Of a stretch of 21,568 nt of DNA, positions 12,545-18,988 are shown piece by piece. The DNA is from Patescibacteria group bacterium (GTDB taxonomy: Bacteria; Patescibacteriota; Minisyncoccia; Minisyncoccales; Staskawiczbacteraceae). The notes beneath the pieces were generated by a model, which had not been told where the DNA came from, ran no database searches, and was given only the letters and a program-made list of their open reading frames with translations. The first letter of the stretch is position 1, and each line of letters opens with the position of its first letter. The position numbers were made by a program, and so were the translations under genes. Location of the stretch: NCBI GenBank assembly GCA_018894075.1, contig JAHIEB010000048.1, forward strand, positions 1 through 21,568, read 5' to 3'.

Positions 12545-13174
12545 ATGAACGAGGAGAAGAATGTGTACAGGTTTGTCGCAGCAGTCCTGATGGGTCTGCC
12601 TGAGGTGGGTGGCGAACAGAGGCAGCGGTGGATTGACCACCCGAGAGAACTGCAGGAAGCGCTCAGCGTCCTTAATAGGATGCCAGACTTAGGCTTGCGG
12701 ACTTGGAAAACCATCAAGCTCGGTGGCCTAAAGAACGCCGATGATTTCCGCAGGGCCATCAAGGGCTGCGGAATGCGCATCAACGACGGGGCCGACGACA
12801 TCATCGGAACGCCCGGGTTCGTGGTGGCCGCAGGAGAGGTGGAAGTTGACCTGGTCAAGGTCACTGTCGGTGATCTCGGCTTCACGAACGGAGCCACCCG
12901 CGGCCAAATCTACGTGCTGGCTGAAGAGCTCGGCCTCAAACTCTGCCCGCCGGAAGTCGGTCCTCAACTGCGGTTGCAGCACAAAGACCAGCCCAATGGC
13001 GAGTGGATTATTATCGGCATGGAGCCGATTCGCGACTCGGACGGCAACCTGCACGTGTTCGATGTCGGGCGCGGTGACAGTGGTCAGTGGCTCGGCAGCG
13101 ACTATGGCAACCCCGACAACTTCTGGAGTGCCGGCAATCAGTGGCTCTTCGTCCGCCCCCGCAAGTGTCAGTAA
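12545..13174 (+). CDS. GC-rich orphan protein (209 aa), unknown function
   Basis: It starts at ATG 12545 with a strong SD (AAAGGAG, about 12531-12537). No signal peptide or membrane helix. The middle part (about 55-125) has alternating helix and beta-prone segments, including GVDDIIGTPGF-like and VDLVKVTVGDLGF stretches. The last about 60 residues are Trp/Gly/Asp-rich (EWIIIGMEPI, DSGQWLG, NQWLFVRPRK), a compact beta-rich end. From memory this wording resembles a recurring hypothetical family in Parcubacteria genomes, which I cannot name or verify here. It is markedly more GC-rich than its neighbours rplK and dCMP deaminase, and has its own promoter and terminator, consistent with a mobile or lineage-specific cassette. 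Confidence 0.8.
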   Translation: MNEEKNVYRFVAAVLMGLPEVGGEQRQRWIDHPRELQEALSVLNRMPDLGLRTWKTIKLGGLKNADDFRRAIKGCGMRINDGADDIIGTPGFVVAAGEVEVDLVKVTVGDLGFTNGATRGQIYVLAEELGLKLCPPEVGPQLRLQHKDQPNGEWIIIGMEPIRDSDGNLHVFDVGRGDSGQWLGSDYGNPDNFWSAGNQWLFVRPRKCQ

Positions 13175-13241
13175 TTGCCCTTGGATTCTTGGGGATCTCG
13201 GCTCTTGATAGAGCTTGGTCTCTTAGTCCCTTGGCAACAAG

Positions 13242-13275
13242 CCCCTCAATGCATTATGCAGAGAGGGGTTTTCTT
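13242..13275 (+). terminator. Terminator of the GC-rich orphan
   Basis: CCCCTC (13242-13247) pairs with GAGGGG (13263-13268), with an inner TGCA-TTA-TGCA stem, followed by TTTTCTTTT. A smaller hairpin GCTCT-TGAT-AGAGC (13201-13214) lies upstream in the 3' UTR. Confidence 0.85.
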
Positions 13276-13281
13276 TTGCTA

Positions 13282-13310
13282 TTGATTAAACAATCTCTTT
13301 TTGCTAAATT
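13282..13310 (+). promoter_or_regulatory. Candidate promoter of the dCMP deaminase gene
   Basis: TTGATT (13282-13287), 17 bp, TAAATT (13305-13310), with a start near 13317, about 13 nt before ATG 13330. Confidence 0.4.
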
Positions 13311-13329
13311 AAGATATTGTAATAAAACT

Positions 13330-13896
13330 ATGGATAATCAAAAGAGAGTTCCAAAGGATCAATACTATTTGAATATTGCCAAAGAGATTGCTCAAAGAGG
13401 GACATGTTTTCGGGCAAGATATGGAGCCATTATTATAAGGGACGACCAGCTGATTGCAGCAGGCTATGTGGGAGCGCCGAGAGGGACAAAGGATTGTTTA
13501 GAAAGAGGATACTGTTTAAGAGATGAGTTGAAGATTCCCCACGGCAGTCATTATGAGATTTGCCGGTCAGTGCACGCTGAAATGAACGCTCTGATTAATG
13601 CGGCAAGAGCAGGGGTGAGCCTGCTGAATGGCTCGTTGTATATTTATGCCGAGAACGGGAAAACAGGGGAGAAGGTAAATGCCTTCCCTTGCTATATCTG
13701 CAAGAAAATGATTATTAACGCTGGATTGGACAGAATTGTCTGTTCAACAAAGGAAGGCGACTTCCAGATATTCTATGTTAAAGACTGGGTGGAGGAATGG
13801 AAGCAGGGAGATATTCTAGACGGTAAGCACAATTACGGGGCTGACCAAAACAAGAAAGAGAACTTGAACGAGGAACAGATAACAAAAGAGGCATAG
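13330..13896 (+). CDS. Deoxycytidylate (dCMP) deaminase
   Basis: 188 aa. It converts dCMP to dUMP, the substrate of thymidylate synthase. The zinc-dependent deaminase motif is complete: HAEMNAL (82-88; His82 zinc ligand, Glu84 proton shuttle) and PCYIC (120-124; Cys121 and Cys124 zinc ligands). Upstream, RYGAIIIRDDQLIAAGYVGAPRGTKDC (30-56) matches the family, and Cys-rich YCLRDE (61-66) may form the second zinc site seen in ComEB-type enzymes. The start is ATG 13330; a frame open further upstream (from 13087) runs through the preceding terminator and is not used. dTMP kinase and ThyX are encoded downstream, so the gene belongs to a dTTP module. Its TAG stop lies in the loop of a terminator. 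Confidence 0.95.
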   Translation: MDNQKRVPKDQYYLNIAKEIAQRGTCFRARYGAIIIRDDQLIAAGYVGAPRGTKDCLERGYCLRDELKIPHGSHYEICRSVHAEMNALINAARAGVSLLNGSLYIYAENGKTGEKVNAFPCYICKKMIINAGLDRIVCSTKEGDFQIFYVKDWVEEWKQGDILDGKHNYGADQNKKENLNEEQITKEA

Positions 13897-13905
13897 CCTC
13901 TTTTT
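13885..13905 (+). terminator. Terminator with the stop codon in its loop
   Basis: AAAGAGGC (13885-13892), ATA loop, GCCTCTTT (13896-13903) and more T. The TAG stop (13894-13896) of the deaminase lies in the loop and first base of the right arm, so translation termination could affect folding. Confidence 0.8.
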
Positions 13906-13907
13906 GG

Positions 13908-13935
13908 TTGACTTTAGGATTAAAGGTGATAGATT
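13908..13935 (+). promoter_or_regulatory. Promoter of the zinc-ribbon orphan at 13965
   Basis: TTGACT (13908-13913), 16 bp, then TAGATT (13930-13935) with an upstream TG (13927-13928) forming an extended -10 (TGATAGATT). It directly follows the terminator of the deaminase gene. Confidence 0.5.
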
Positions 13936-13964
13936 AATACTAGGTCATTAACAAGGAGCATGCT

Positions 13965-14606
13965 ATGAAGGAATGGGCAAAGCGGGTCGTAGGAATCGTA
14001 CAGAGCTACACGAGAGAAGAATGGAAGGACCTCAAAGTGCTGTCAGATGAAGATGCGGGGATGCTCCTGTTCTTCCTCACCTTTGCTGGGTTCAAAGTTG
14101 AGGGTAGCAGGTATGGCAGGATCAAGGTGGCCATACTTGACGAAGACAGGAGCCCCACGGGCGAATACTCCTTTCTAACCGAGCTGTGTCCTTTGGTCTT
14201 CTTGTGCGCCGATGAGAACGGCCACCCTCAAGATCATGAGAAAGCCACTTACTGGCTTGAGTGCATTTTTCAACTCATTCTGGGGTGGCAGCAGGACAAC
14301 AACCAGCTCGTTGAGAGAGTTGGTTCAGAGTCTGAAAGAAGTAAGCCGCTGGACCCGATACCGCTGGGCAACGGCAACTTTCTGTGTGAGTATCCGCCTT
14401 CTGGCAGCGGTCTAGTGGATCATTCCCGAGACCACAGCGATATGGGCCACAGCGTCGGCACCCATCGGTACTGCGGAGGGTATATGGACCGGCACAGGGC
14501 CACTGAAACAGACGATGCGATCAGTTGCCGGAAATGCCGTTTACGCGTCCAGTTCTCCAGAGAAGTCCAAACATACGGAGCGCTGCGAGCAGCTCTTTCC
14601 CCATGA
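13965..14606 (+). CDS. GC-rich orphan protein with C-terminal zinc-ribbon-like motif (213 aa)
   Basis: ATG 13965 has a strong SD (AAGGAG, 13953-13958) 6 nt upstream. The N-terminal part (about 1-110) is alpha/beta-looking with several Trp and Phe; the middle (110-160) is rich in Pro, Ser and Asp. The C-terminus carries HRYCGGYMDRHRATET and SCRKCRLRVQFSREV, giving C-x~17-C-x2-C with nearby His, a zinc-ribbon-like motif. From memory similar C-terminal wording occurs in orphan Patescibacteria and phage proteins, but I cannot verify this. It sits between two dTTP-synthesis genes with its own promoter and terminator and is clearly more GC-rich than both, so it looks inserted into the cluster. Function unknown. 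Confidence 0.8.
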   Translation: MKEWAKRVVGIVQSYTREEWKDLKVLSDEDAGMLLFFLTFAGFKVEGSRYGRIKVAILDEDRSPTGEYSFLTELCPLVFLCADENGHPQDHEKATYWLECIFQLILGWQQDNNQLVERVGSESERSKPLDPIPLGNGNFLCEYPPSGSGLVDHSRDHSDMGHSVGTHRYCGGYMDRHRATETDDAISCRKCRLRVQFSREVQTYGALRAALSP

Positions 14607-14628
14607 GGCCAAAAGGCCTCTTTTTTTT
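14605..14628 (+). terminator. Terminator of the zinc-ribbon orphan
   Basis: GAGGCC (14605-14610), AAAA loop, GGCCTC (14615-14620), T8 run. The stop codon TGA (14604-14606) overlaps its left arm. Confidence 0.9.
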
Positions 14629-14640
14629 AGAAAACAGGTA

Positions 14641-14649
14641 TGCTAGAAT
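14641..14649 (+). promoter_or_regulatory. Extended -10 promoter of the dTMP kinase gene
   Basis: TGCTAGAAT (14641-14649) is an extended -10 element 7 nt before ATG 14657, so the mRNA would start at or next to the start codon. The -35 position is occupied by the preceding T run. Confidence 0.55.
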
Positions 14650-14656
14650 ATCTAAA

Positions 14657-15274
14657 ATGATTCAAAATACGCATCAAGGGAAATTCATTGTCTTCGACAG
14701 CCTGGATGGCTCGGGCCAGTCCACGCAGATATCTTTGCTAAGAGATTTTTTAATAGGAAAGGGATTTAATGTTTTAGTCACCAAAGAGCCCACCAAGGAT
14801 TCAGACCCGGGGAAAAAAATCAGGGAGGCCTTAGATAGAAAAGTAAAGCTTGACCCCTTGGAATTGCAAAAGCTATTTACCGAAGACCGAAGAATTCACT
14901 TAGATAACCTCATAATCCCGGCTCTAAAGCAGGGCACATGGGTGATTACAGATAGATACTTTCTTTCCACATTCGCTTATGGCGTTTCCGAGGGGCTGGA
15001 CTTGGACCTTTTAATAAAGATGAATGACGGGTTTCTGTATCCAGACCAAGGGTTTATCTTAAAGGTAAGGCCAGAGGTTTGCATAGACAGGATTGAAAAG
15101 AGGGGAACAACTAAGACCTTGTTTGAAAGAAAGGCAAAACTGGCTGAAGTATGGAAAACCTACGAAATACTGCCCCAGAGAGTCCCCAATTTCTCAATTA
15201 TGGATGGAGAGAGAGCAATTCTCGAAGTGTTTGAAGATGTAAAACAAGCAATTAATAAATTAATTACCCATTAA
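14657..15274 (+). CDS. tmk: dTMP kinase (thymidylate kinase) with altered P-loop
   Basis: 205 aa. Phosphorylates dTMP to dTDP. The family features are the N-terminal KFIVFDSLDGSGQSTQ (9-24), ITDRYFLSTFAYG (about 98-110, the DR(Y/F) motif) and the LID-like segment with RIEKRGTTKTLFERKAK. The P-loop lysine is replaced by Gln21 (GSGQST instead of GxGKST), unusual for a kinase; I recall GSGQSTQ in other Patescibacteria TMKs, so it may be a lineage variant rather than a dead enzyme. I placed the start at ATG 14657, as an upstream in-frame extension from 14525 runs through the terminator. It appears leaderless. Neighbours (dCMP deaminase, ThyX) support the pathway assignment. Confidence 0.9.
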   Translation: MIQNTHQGKFIVFDSLDGSGQSTQISLLRDFLIGKGFNVLVTKEPTKDSDPGKKIREALDRKVKLDPLELQKLFTEDRRIHLDNLIIPALKQGTWVITDRYFLSTFAYGVSEGLDLDLLIKMNDGFLYPDQGFILKVRPEVCIDRIEKRGTTKTLFERKAKLAEVWKTYEILPQRVPNFSIMDGERAILEVFEDVKQAINKLITH

Positions 15275-15327
15275 AAGCCAAGGCAGAAAGATGTATGTCT
15301 TTTACCCAAGCTTAATATGGAAAAAAT

Positions 15328-17010
15328 ATGGAAATAGAGAAGTTCGCCCCCTTATTTGACAAGCCTGAGTTTACAGACCAAGAAAAGCATTCGATTGGTC
15401 CCTTTTTTACAAACACTGACCAGTCAGTCTGCGCAGTCACCTTTATTCCTCCTGAAGTGATAGGCGCTCTATGCGCAAGAACCAGCAGGGCTAAGGAGGA
15501 TTTAAGAGCCATATTTTTAAATGAGTTCATCAAGCCCTTTTTAGAAGACCAGACGCAGTATGGCAAATCTTTATCAGAATTAATTGAGTTTTTACATAAA
15601 AATCCTCTTGAAGTAATATTCTCCAATCCAAAAGGCAGGGAGTTTTACATTAAATGGCTCTCTCAATTCGGAGATGATTCAATCGCCCAGATGGCTGGAA
15701 GCCATCTTTTGTATTCAGGCATTTCCCAGCTTGGTATTAAGCACATTGAAGATATGAGGCTGGGCATAGCTCCTATTGAGAAATCAACAAGATATGTTGA
15801 TTATTCAAAAAAGATAGACGGCCATTACCTCTACTATACAGACCCCACGTTAGAAGAGATGGGATTGAAGAAAGAATACGAAGAGGTAATGGATAATCTT
15901 TTCTCTGTTTACAACGAGATAAACACTAAATACTATCAACATCTGGAAGCTCAATATCCTGACGAGAAAGAAAAGATGGTTTTGAGAACCAAAGCCTTTG
16001 ACGTTGCCAGAAAGCTTCTGCCGGTATCAACTTTAAGTTCGCTTTCGTTGTTTGGCAACGGCCAGGCGTTTGAATATATGGTAAGCAGGTCCTTAGACAA
16101 CAAGCTGGGAGAAGTGAGATGGATTGGGAAGAGAGCCAAGGAAGAACTAGAAAAGATAATCCCCGCCTTTTTAAGAAGAATAGACGACCAGGATTCAAAA
16201 GCATACAGAGCTTATCTCTCTGAAAGGGGACAGAGGATAAGCAAGGGATTAGAAGATGTTAAGTGGCAAAAAGAAAACATTCCAAGCCAGACCAATGTAA
16301 AGCTCTTAGACTATGACGGGGACGGAGAGAACAAGGTGATGGCCGGATTAATATATCCTGAAGCCGAAGAGCCCTACAGCAGGCTTTTAGGAAGAGTAAG
16401 AAGGCTGTCTCAAGAAGACAAAGAAAAGATATTATCCGAGGTGCTAAAAGACAGAAAAGCCAGGTTCTACAAGATTCCCAGGGCTTTTGAAAATACATAT
16501 ATGCGCTTTGAGATAGTAATGAACATCGGGGCATGGAGAGATTTGCACCGCCACAGAATCCATACCCAGTACCGTCAGAAGTTCAGTCCCTACAACGGCT
16601 ATGATATTCCAGAGGAGTTAAAAGAGATAAACATGGAGCAGGCCTATAAAGATGCTATTGCAAAAACAGAGGTCCTTTATGAGAAGATAAGAAAGCAGGA
16701 TGTAGATTTAGCCCAGTACTGCTGTACCCTGGCCCACAAATTAAGATTCATACAATACCAGAATCTAAGGGCATTCTTCTGGGAGGCAGAACTAAGAACT
16801 ATTCCGCAAGGACATCCTGATTATAGGAAGATTGAGCAGGAGAAAATAAAGCTGGTTCAAAAAATCTATCCTTTAATATCCAAGTATTTGCTAGTGGATA
16901 TGAACGACTACACCTTTGCCAGAAGGGGAACAGCCGAACAGATAAAAAGAAAGGAGGAGGAGCTCAAAAGATATTTTGAACAAAAGCCTTCCGGTGGTAA
17001 TATAAAATAA
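15328..17010 (+). CDS. thyX: Tandem-domain flavin-dependent thymidylate synthase (ThyX-like)
   Basis: Expected to methylate dUMP to dTMP using FAD and methylene-THF. It has 560 aa, about twice a normal ThyX (200-250 aa), and reads as two ThyX-like domains (about 40-280 and 385-530). Domain 1 keeps ARTSR (50-54), FGDDSIAQMAG (114-124), STRY (153-156), ARKLLPVSTL (227-236) and NGQAFEYMVSRSL (244-256). Domain 2 keeps RDLHRHR (404-410) plus NLRAFFWEAELRT (479-491). The canonical RHRxxSxxxxSxR signature is not complete in either half: domain 1 has the ...EKSTRY end, domain 2 has the RHR end. The start is ATG 15328, 9 nt after a TAATAT box; a 6-codon uORF begins at 15317. It is coupled to gatB by a TAATG overlap. 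Confidence 0.88.
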   Translation: MEIEKFAPLFDKPEFTDQEKHSIGPFFTNTDQSVCAVTFIPPEVIGALCARTSRAKEDLRAIFLNEFIKPFLEDQTQYGKSLSELIEFLHKNPLEVIFSNPKGREFYIKWLSQFGDDSIAQMAGSHLLYSGISQLGIKHIEDMRLGIAPIEKSTRYVDYSKKIDGHYLYYTDPTLEEMGLKKEYEEVMDNLFSVYNEINTKYYQHLEAQYPDEKEKMVLRTKAFDVARKLLPVSTLSSLSLFGNGQAFEYMVSRSLDNKLGEVRWIGKRAKEELEKIIPAFLRRIDDQDSKAYRAYLSERGQRISKGLEDVKWQKENIPSQTNVKLLDYDGDGENKVMAGLIYPEAEEPYSRLLGRVRRLSQEDKEKILSEVLKDRKARFYKIPRAFENTYMRFEIVMNIGAWRDLHRHRIHTQYRQKFSPYNGYDIPEELKEINMEQAYKDAIAKTEVLYEKIRKQDVDLAQYCCTLAHKLRFIQYQNLRAFFWEAELRTIPQGHPDYRKIEQEKIKLVQKIYPLISKYLLVDMNDYTFARRGTAEQIKRKEEELKRYFEQKPSGGNIK

Positions 17011-18497
17011 TGCTAAAGTCATCAATCGGCCTAGAAATCCATACAGAGCTCAAGACATCTTCAAAGATGTTTTGTTCTTGCAGGAATGATCCTGACGAGA
17101 AAAAAGCAAACATTAATGTTTGCCCCATTTGCATGGGTCATCCCGGCACTCTGCCTTCCGCCAACAAAGAGGCAATTAAAAAGGTTGTTAAAACAGGCTT
17201 GGCTTTGAATTGCGAGATCAATCGCACATCCAAGTTTGACAGAAAGAACTATTTCTACCCAGACCTGCCCAAAGGGTACCAGATATCCCAGTATGACCAG
17301 CCGTTTTGCAAAGCAGGGTATCTTGAAATCCCTGCCTCAAAAGGGTTTAAGGAGATGCACTTAAAGACAATAAGGATTACCAGAATCCATCTTGAGGAAG
17401 ACACCGGAAGGCTGATGCACCCCGAAAAAGCAGATTATTCTTTGGTTGACTACAATAGAGCAGGCATTCCATTAATGGAGCTTGTCACAGAGCCGGATTT
17501 GGAATCAGGGTTGGAGGTAAGAAGATTCGCAGAGGAGTTTCAGCTTATAATGCGCTATCTTTCGGTTTCTGACGCTGATATGGAGAAAGGCCAGATGAGG
17601 GTTGAGGTGAATATAAGTATGGGGGCTAGAAAAAAGCTCGGAACTAAGGTTGAGATAAAGAACTTGAACTCCTTTAAGTCAGCTGAAAAAGCAGTTGATT
17701 ATGAGATAAAAAGGCAATCGGAGATATTAAAGAAAAAAGGAAAAGTCATTCATGAGACACGGGGCTGGAATGACCAAAAAGGGGAGACCTTTTCTCAAAG
17801 AGAAAAAGAGCAGGCTCATGGTTATAGATATTTTCCAGAGCCCGACCTGCCTCCAGTCTCCTTAGATGCACAGGTTATTGACAGCATTAAGGCTGAAATT
17901 CCGGAATTGCCGGCAGGCAAGAGAAAAAGGTTTAAAAAAGAGTATAGCCTGGATGCAAAGACAATTGAGATATTTATTGACAACAGAGACCTTGGAGAAT
18001 ACTTTGAAAAAGTTGTAAGCGAAGCAGATATTGATTCAAAAGAGCCCTCGAAGAGAAGCTCTGCAGGAAAAGGAAAGATACATTCCGTAGCAAAGCTTGC
18101 CGCAAACTATATTATCACCGACCTTGTGGGATTAGGCACTTTTTCAGAAAAGGATTGCAAGATAGACCCTGAAAACTTTGCCGAGTTTGTAGTTCTGATT
18201 AATAATGGAAAGATTACCAGCAAGACCGCAAAGCAGATTCTTGCTGAAATGCACAGAACTGGAACTGACCCGTCAAATATCATTAAAGAAAAAGGATTAT
18301 CCCAGATTTCAGACCAAAAAGAAATATCAAATGTAATAATGACAGTTCTGGAAAACCAAAGCAAAGCCGTTGAGGATTACAGGAAGGGGAATAAGAACGT
18401 TCTCCAGTTTTTAGCCGGACAGGTGATGGCAGCCACCAAAGGAAGGGCGAATCCTGAAATAGTGCAGAGGTTGTTAAAAGATATTTTAGAGAAATGA
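17010..18497 (+). CDS. gatB: Asp/Glu-tRNA(Asn/Gln) amidotransferase subunit B
   Basis: 495 aa, normal length. It converts misacylated Glu-tRNA(Gln) and Asp-tRNA(Asn) to the amidated forms within GatCAB. It starts with SSIGLEIHTELKTSSKMFCSC (4-24), the family signature, and has CPICMGHPGTLP (about 38-49) with zinc-ligand cysteines, NYFYPDLPKGYQISQYD (about 84-100), DYNRAGIPLMELVTEPD (about 147-163) and the C-terminal tRNA-binding YqeY-like part to the end. ATG 17010 shares its first base with the thyX stop (TAATG), indicating translational coupling. gatA and gatC are not in this window. A strong terminator follows. Confidence 0.97.
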   Translation: MLKSSIGLEIHTELKTSSKMFCSCRNDPDEKKANINVCPICMGHPGTLPSANKEAIKKVVKTGLALNCEINRTSKFDRKNYFYPDLPKGYQISQYDQPFCKAGYLEIPASKGFKEMHLKTIRITRIHLEEDTGRLMHPEKADYSLVDYNRAGIPLMELVTEPDLESGLEVRRFAEEFQLIMRYLSVSDADMEKGQMRVEVNISMGARKKLGTKVEIKNLNSFKSAEKAVDYEIKRQSEILKKKGKVIHETRGWNDQKGETFSQREKEQAHGYRYFPEPDLPPVSLDAQVIDSIKAEIPELPAGKRKRFKKEYSLDAKTIEIFIDNRDLGEYFEKVVSEADIDSKEPSKRSSAGKGKIHSVAKLAANYIITDLVGLGTFSEKDCKIDPENFAEFVVLINNGKITSKTAKQILAEMHRTGTDPSNIIKEKGLSQISDQKEISNVIMTVLENQSKAVEDYRKGNKNVLQFLAGQVMAATKGRANPEIVQRLLKDILEK

Positions 18498-18499
18498 AT

Positions 18500-18533
18500 A
18501 AGCCATGCACAAGAGAGTGCATGGCTTTTGGTT
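18500..18533. terminator. Terminator between convergent genes
   Basis: AAGCCATGCAC (18500-18510) is the exact reverse complement of GTGCATGGCTT (18517-18527), 6-nt loop, with a T-rich tail on the plus side (TTTTGGTTT). It ends gatB and may also serve the minus-strand microprotein pair that stops at 18533. Confidence 0.9.
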
Positions 18534-18745
18534 TAGCGTTGCGTTTTTTCCAGCCGGAAGGAGGGGGCAGGGGTGATTAGCTCGCGAAAGCCGATGATCA
18601 ATCCTCCCGTGAGAAGGAGGATGCCGACCAGCCAGCCTGCCGGCACATTGCCAAAGCAGCATGCGAGGAGGATGGCCCCGCCTAAGAAGATGAGAATCAG
18701 CGCTGTGACGGCCCAGAATTTGGGCTTTCTTACTTTCGTCTTCAT
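18533..18745 (-). CDS. Two-helix membrane microprotein (70 aa)
   Basis: 70 aa with a basic N-terminus (MKTKVRKPKF), two hydrophobic helices (about 12-30, rich in Ala/Leu/Ile with ACC; and about 35-53, Gly/Leu/Ile-rich) and a polar C-terminus ending in a basic tail. Both ends are probably on the cytoplasmic side (positive-inside rule). ATG 18745 has a strong SD (AAGGAG) 6 nt upstream, and its first bases overlap the stop of the previous gene (ATGA), so the pair is translationally coupled. No family recognised. The gene is GC-rich like the other orphans. Confidence 0.7.
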   Translation of the reverse strand: MKTKVRKPKFWAVTALILIFLGGAILLACCFGNVPAGWLVGILLLTGGLIIGFRELITPAPSFRLEKTQR

Positions 18746-18933
18746 GGGTTTCTCCTTGTTAAAACCCGCCTACGTTTTGGCAGTTTTGCCAAGGGTCTCC
18801 TTGACCCAATTATGCATCCTGCGATTATGAGCATTAACCCAATGCTCATAACTGTGATAGCCCAACCATTAGAGAGAAAGGCGCTGCATGCCAGCAGGCC
18901 AGCTCCCATCAAGGTCACCACTACCATGCTCAT
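18742..18933 (-). CDS. Two-helix membrane microprotein (63 aa)
   Basis: 63 aa. Two hydrophobic segments (about 3-19 and 24-42) are followed by a strongly basic tail (RRPLAKLPKRRRVLTRRNP). ATG 18933 has a strong SD (TAAGGAG) upstream; a second in-frame ATG two codons later (ATGAGCATG) is an alternative. It forms a 4-nt ATGA overlap with the following 70-aa membrane gene. The two proteins resemble each other in layout (two helices, basic end), so they may be a heteromeric pair or an ancient duplication. Function unknown. Alternatives such as a holin-like or toxin-like pair cannot be excluded from sequence alone. Confidence 0.65.
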   Translation of the reverse strand: MSMVVVTLMGAGLLACSAFLSNGWAITVMSIGLMLIIAGCIIGSRRPLAKLPKRRRVLTRRNP

Positions 18934-18959
18934 ATGTTCTCCTTATTTGTACTGGCCTT

Positions 18960-18988
18960 ACTTTACAACTCTTTCTGGCATATGTCAA
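18960..18988 (-). promoter_or_regulatory. Promoter of the membrane microprotein pair, inside the miaA 3' end
   Basis: On the minus strand TTGACA (18988-18983), 17 bp, TAAAGT (18965-18960), with a start near 18953 and about 20 nt of leader to ATG 18933. It lies within or across the end of miaA. Confidence 0.6.

Noticed and set aside
12741..13208. A 155-codon Ser/Ala/Thr-rich frame overlapping the GC-rich orphan
   Set aside because: Low-complexity composition typical of an alternative frame in GC-rich DNA; the 209-aa frame has the strong SD and the terminator.
13087..13329. Upstream extension of the dCMP deaminase frame
   Set aside because: The extension passes through the terminator at 13242-13275 and the promoter of the gene; residues before ATG 13330 are not family-like.
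14525..14656. Upstream extension of the dTMP kinase frame
   Set aside because: It overlaps the zinc-ribbon orphan and crosses its terminator; the kinase fold begins just after ATG 14657.
15281..15304. AAAGA...TCTTT hairpin between tmk and thyX as a terminator
   Set aside because: The stem is short and AT-only, and the following T run is brief; too weak to call.
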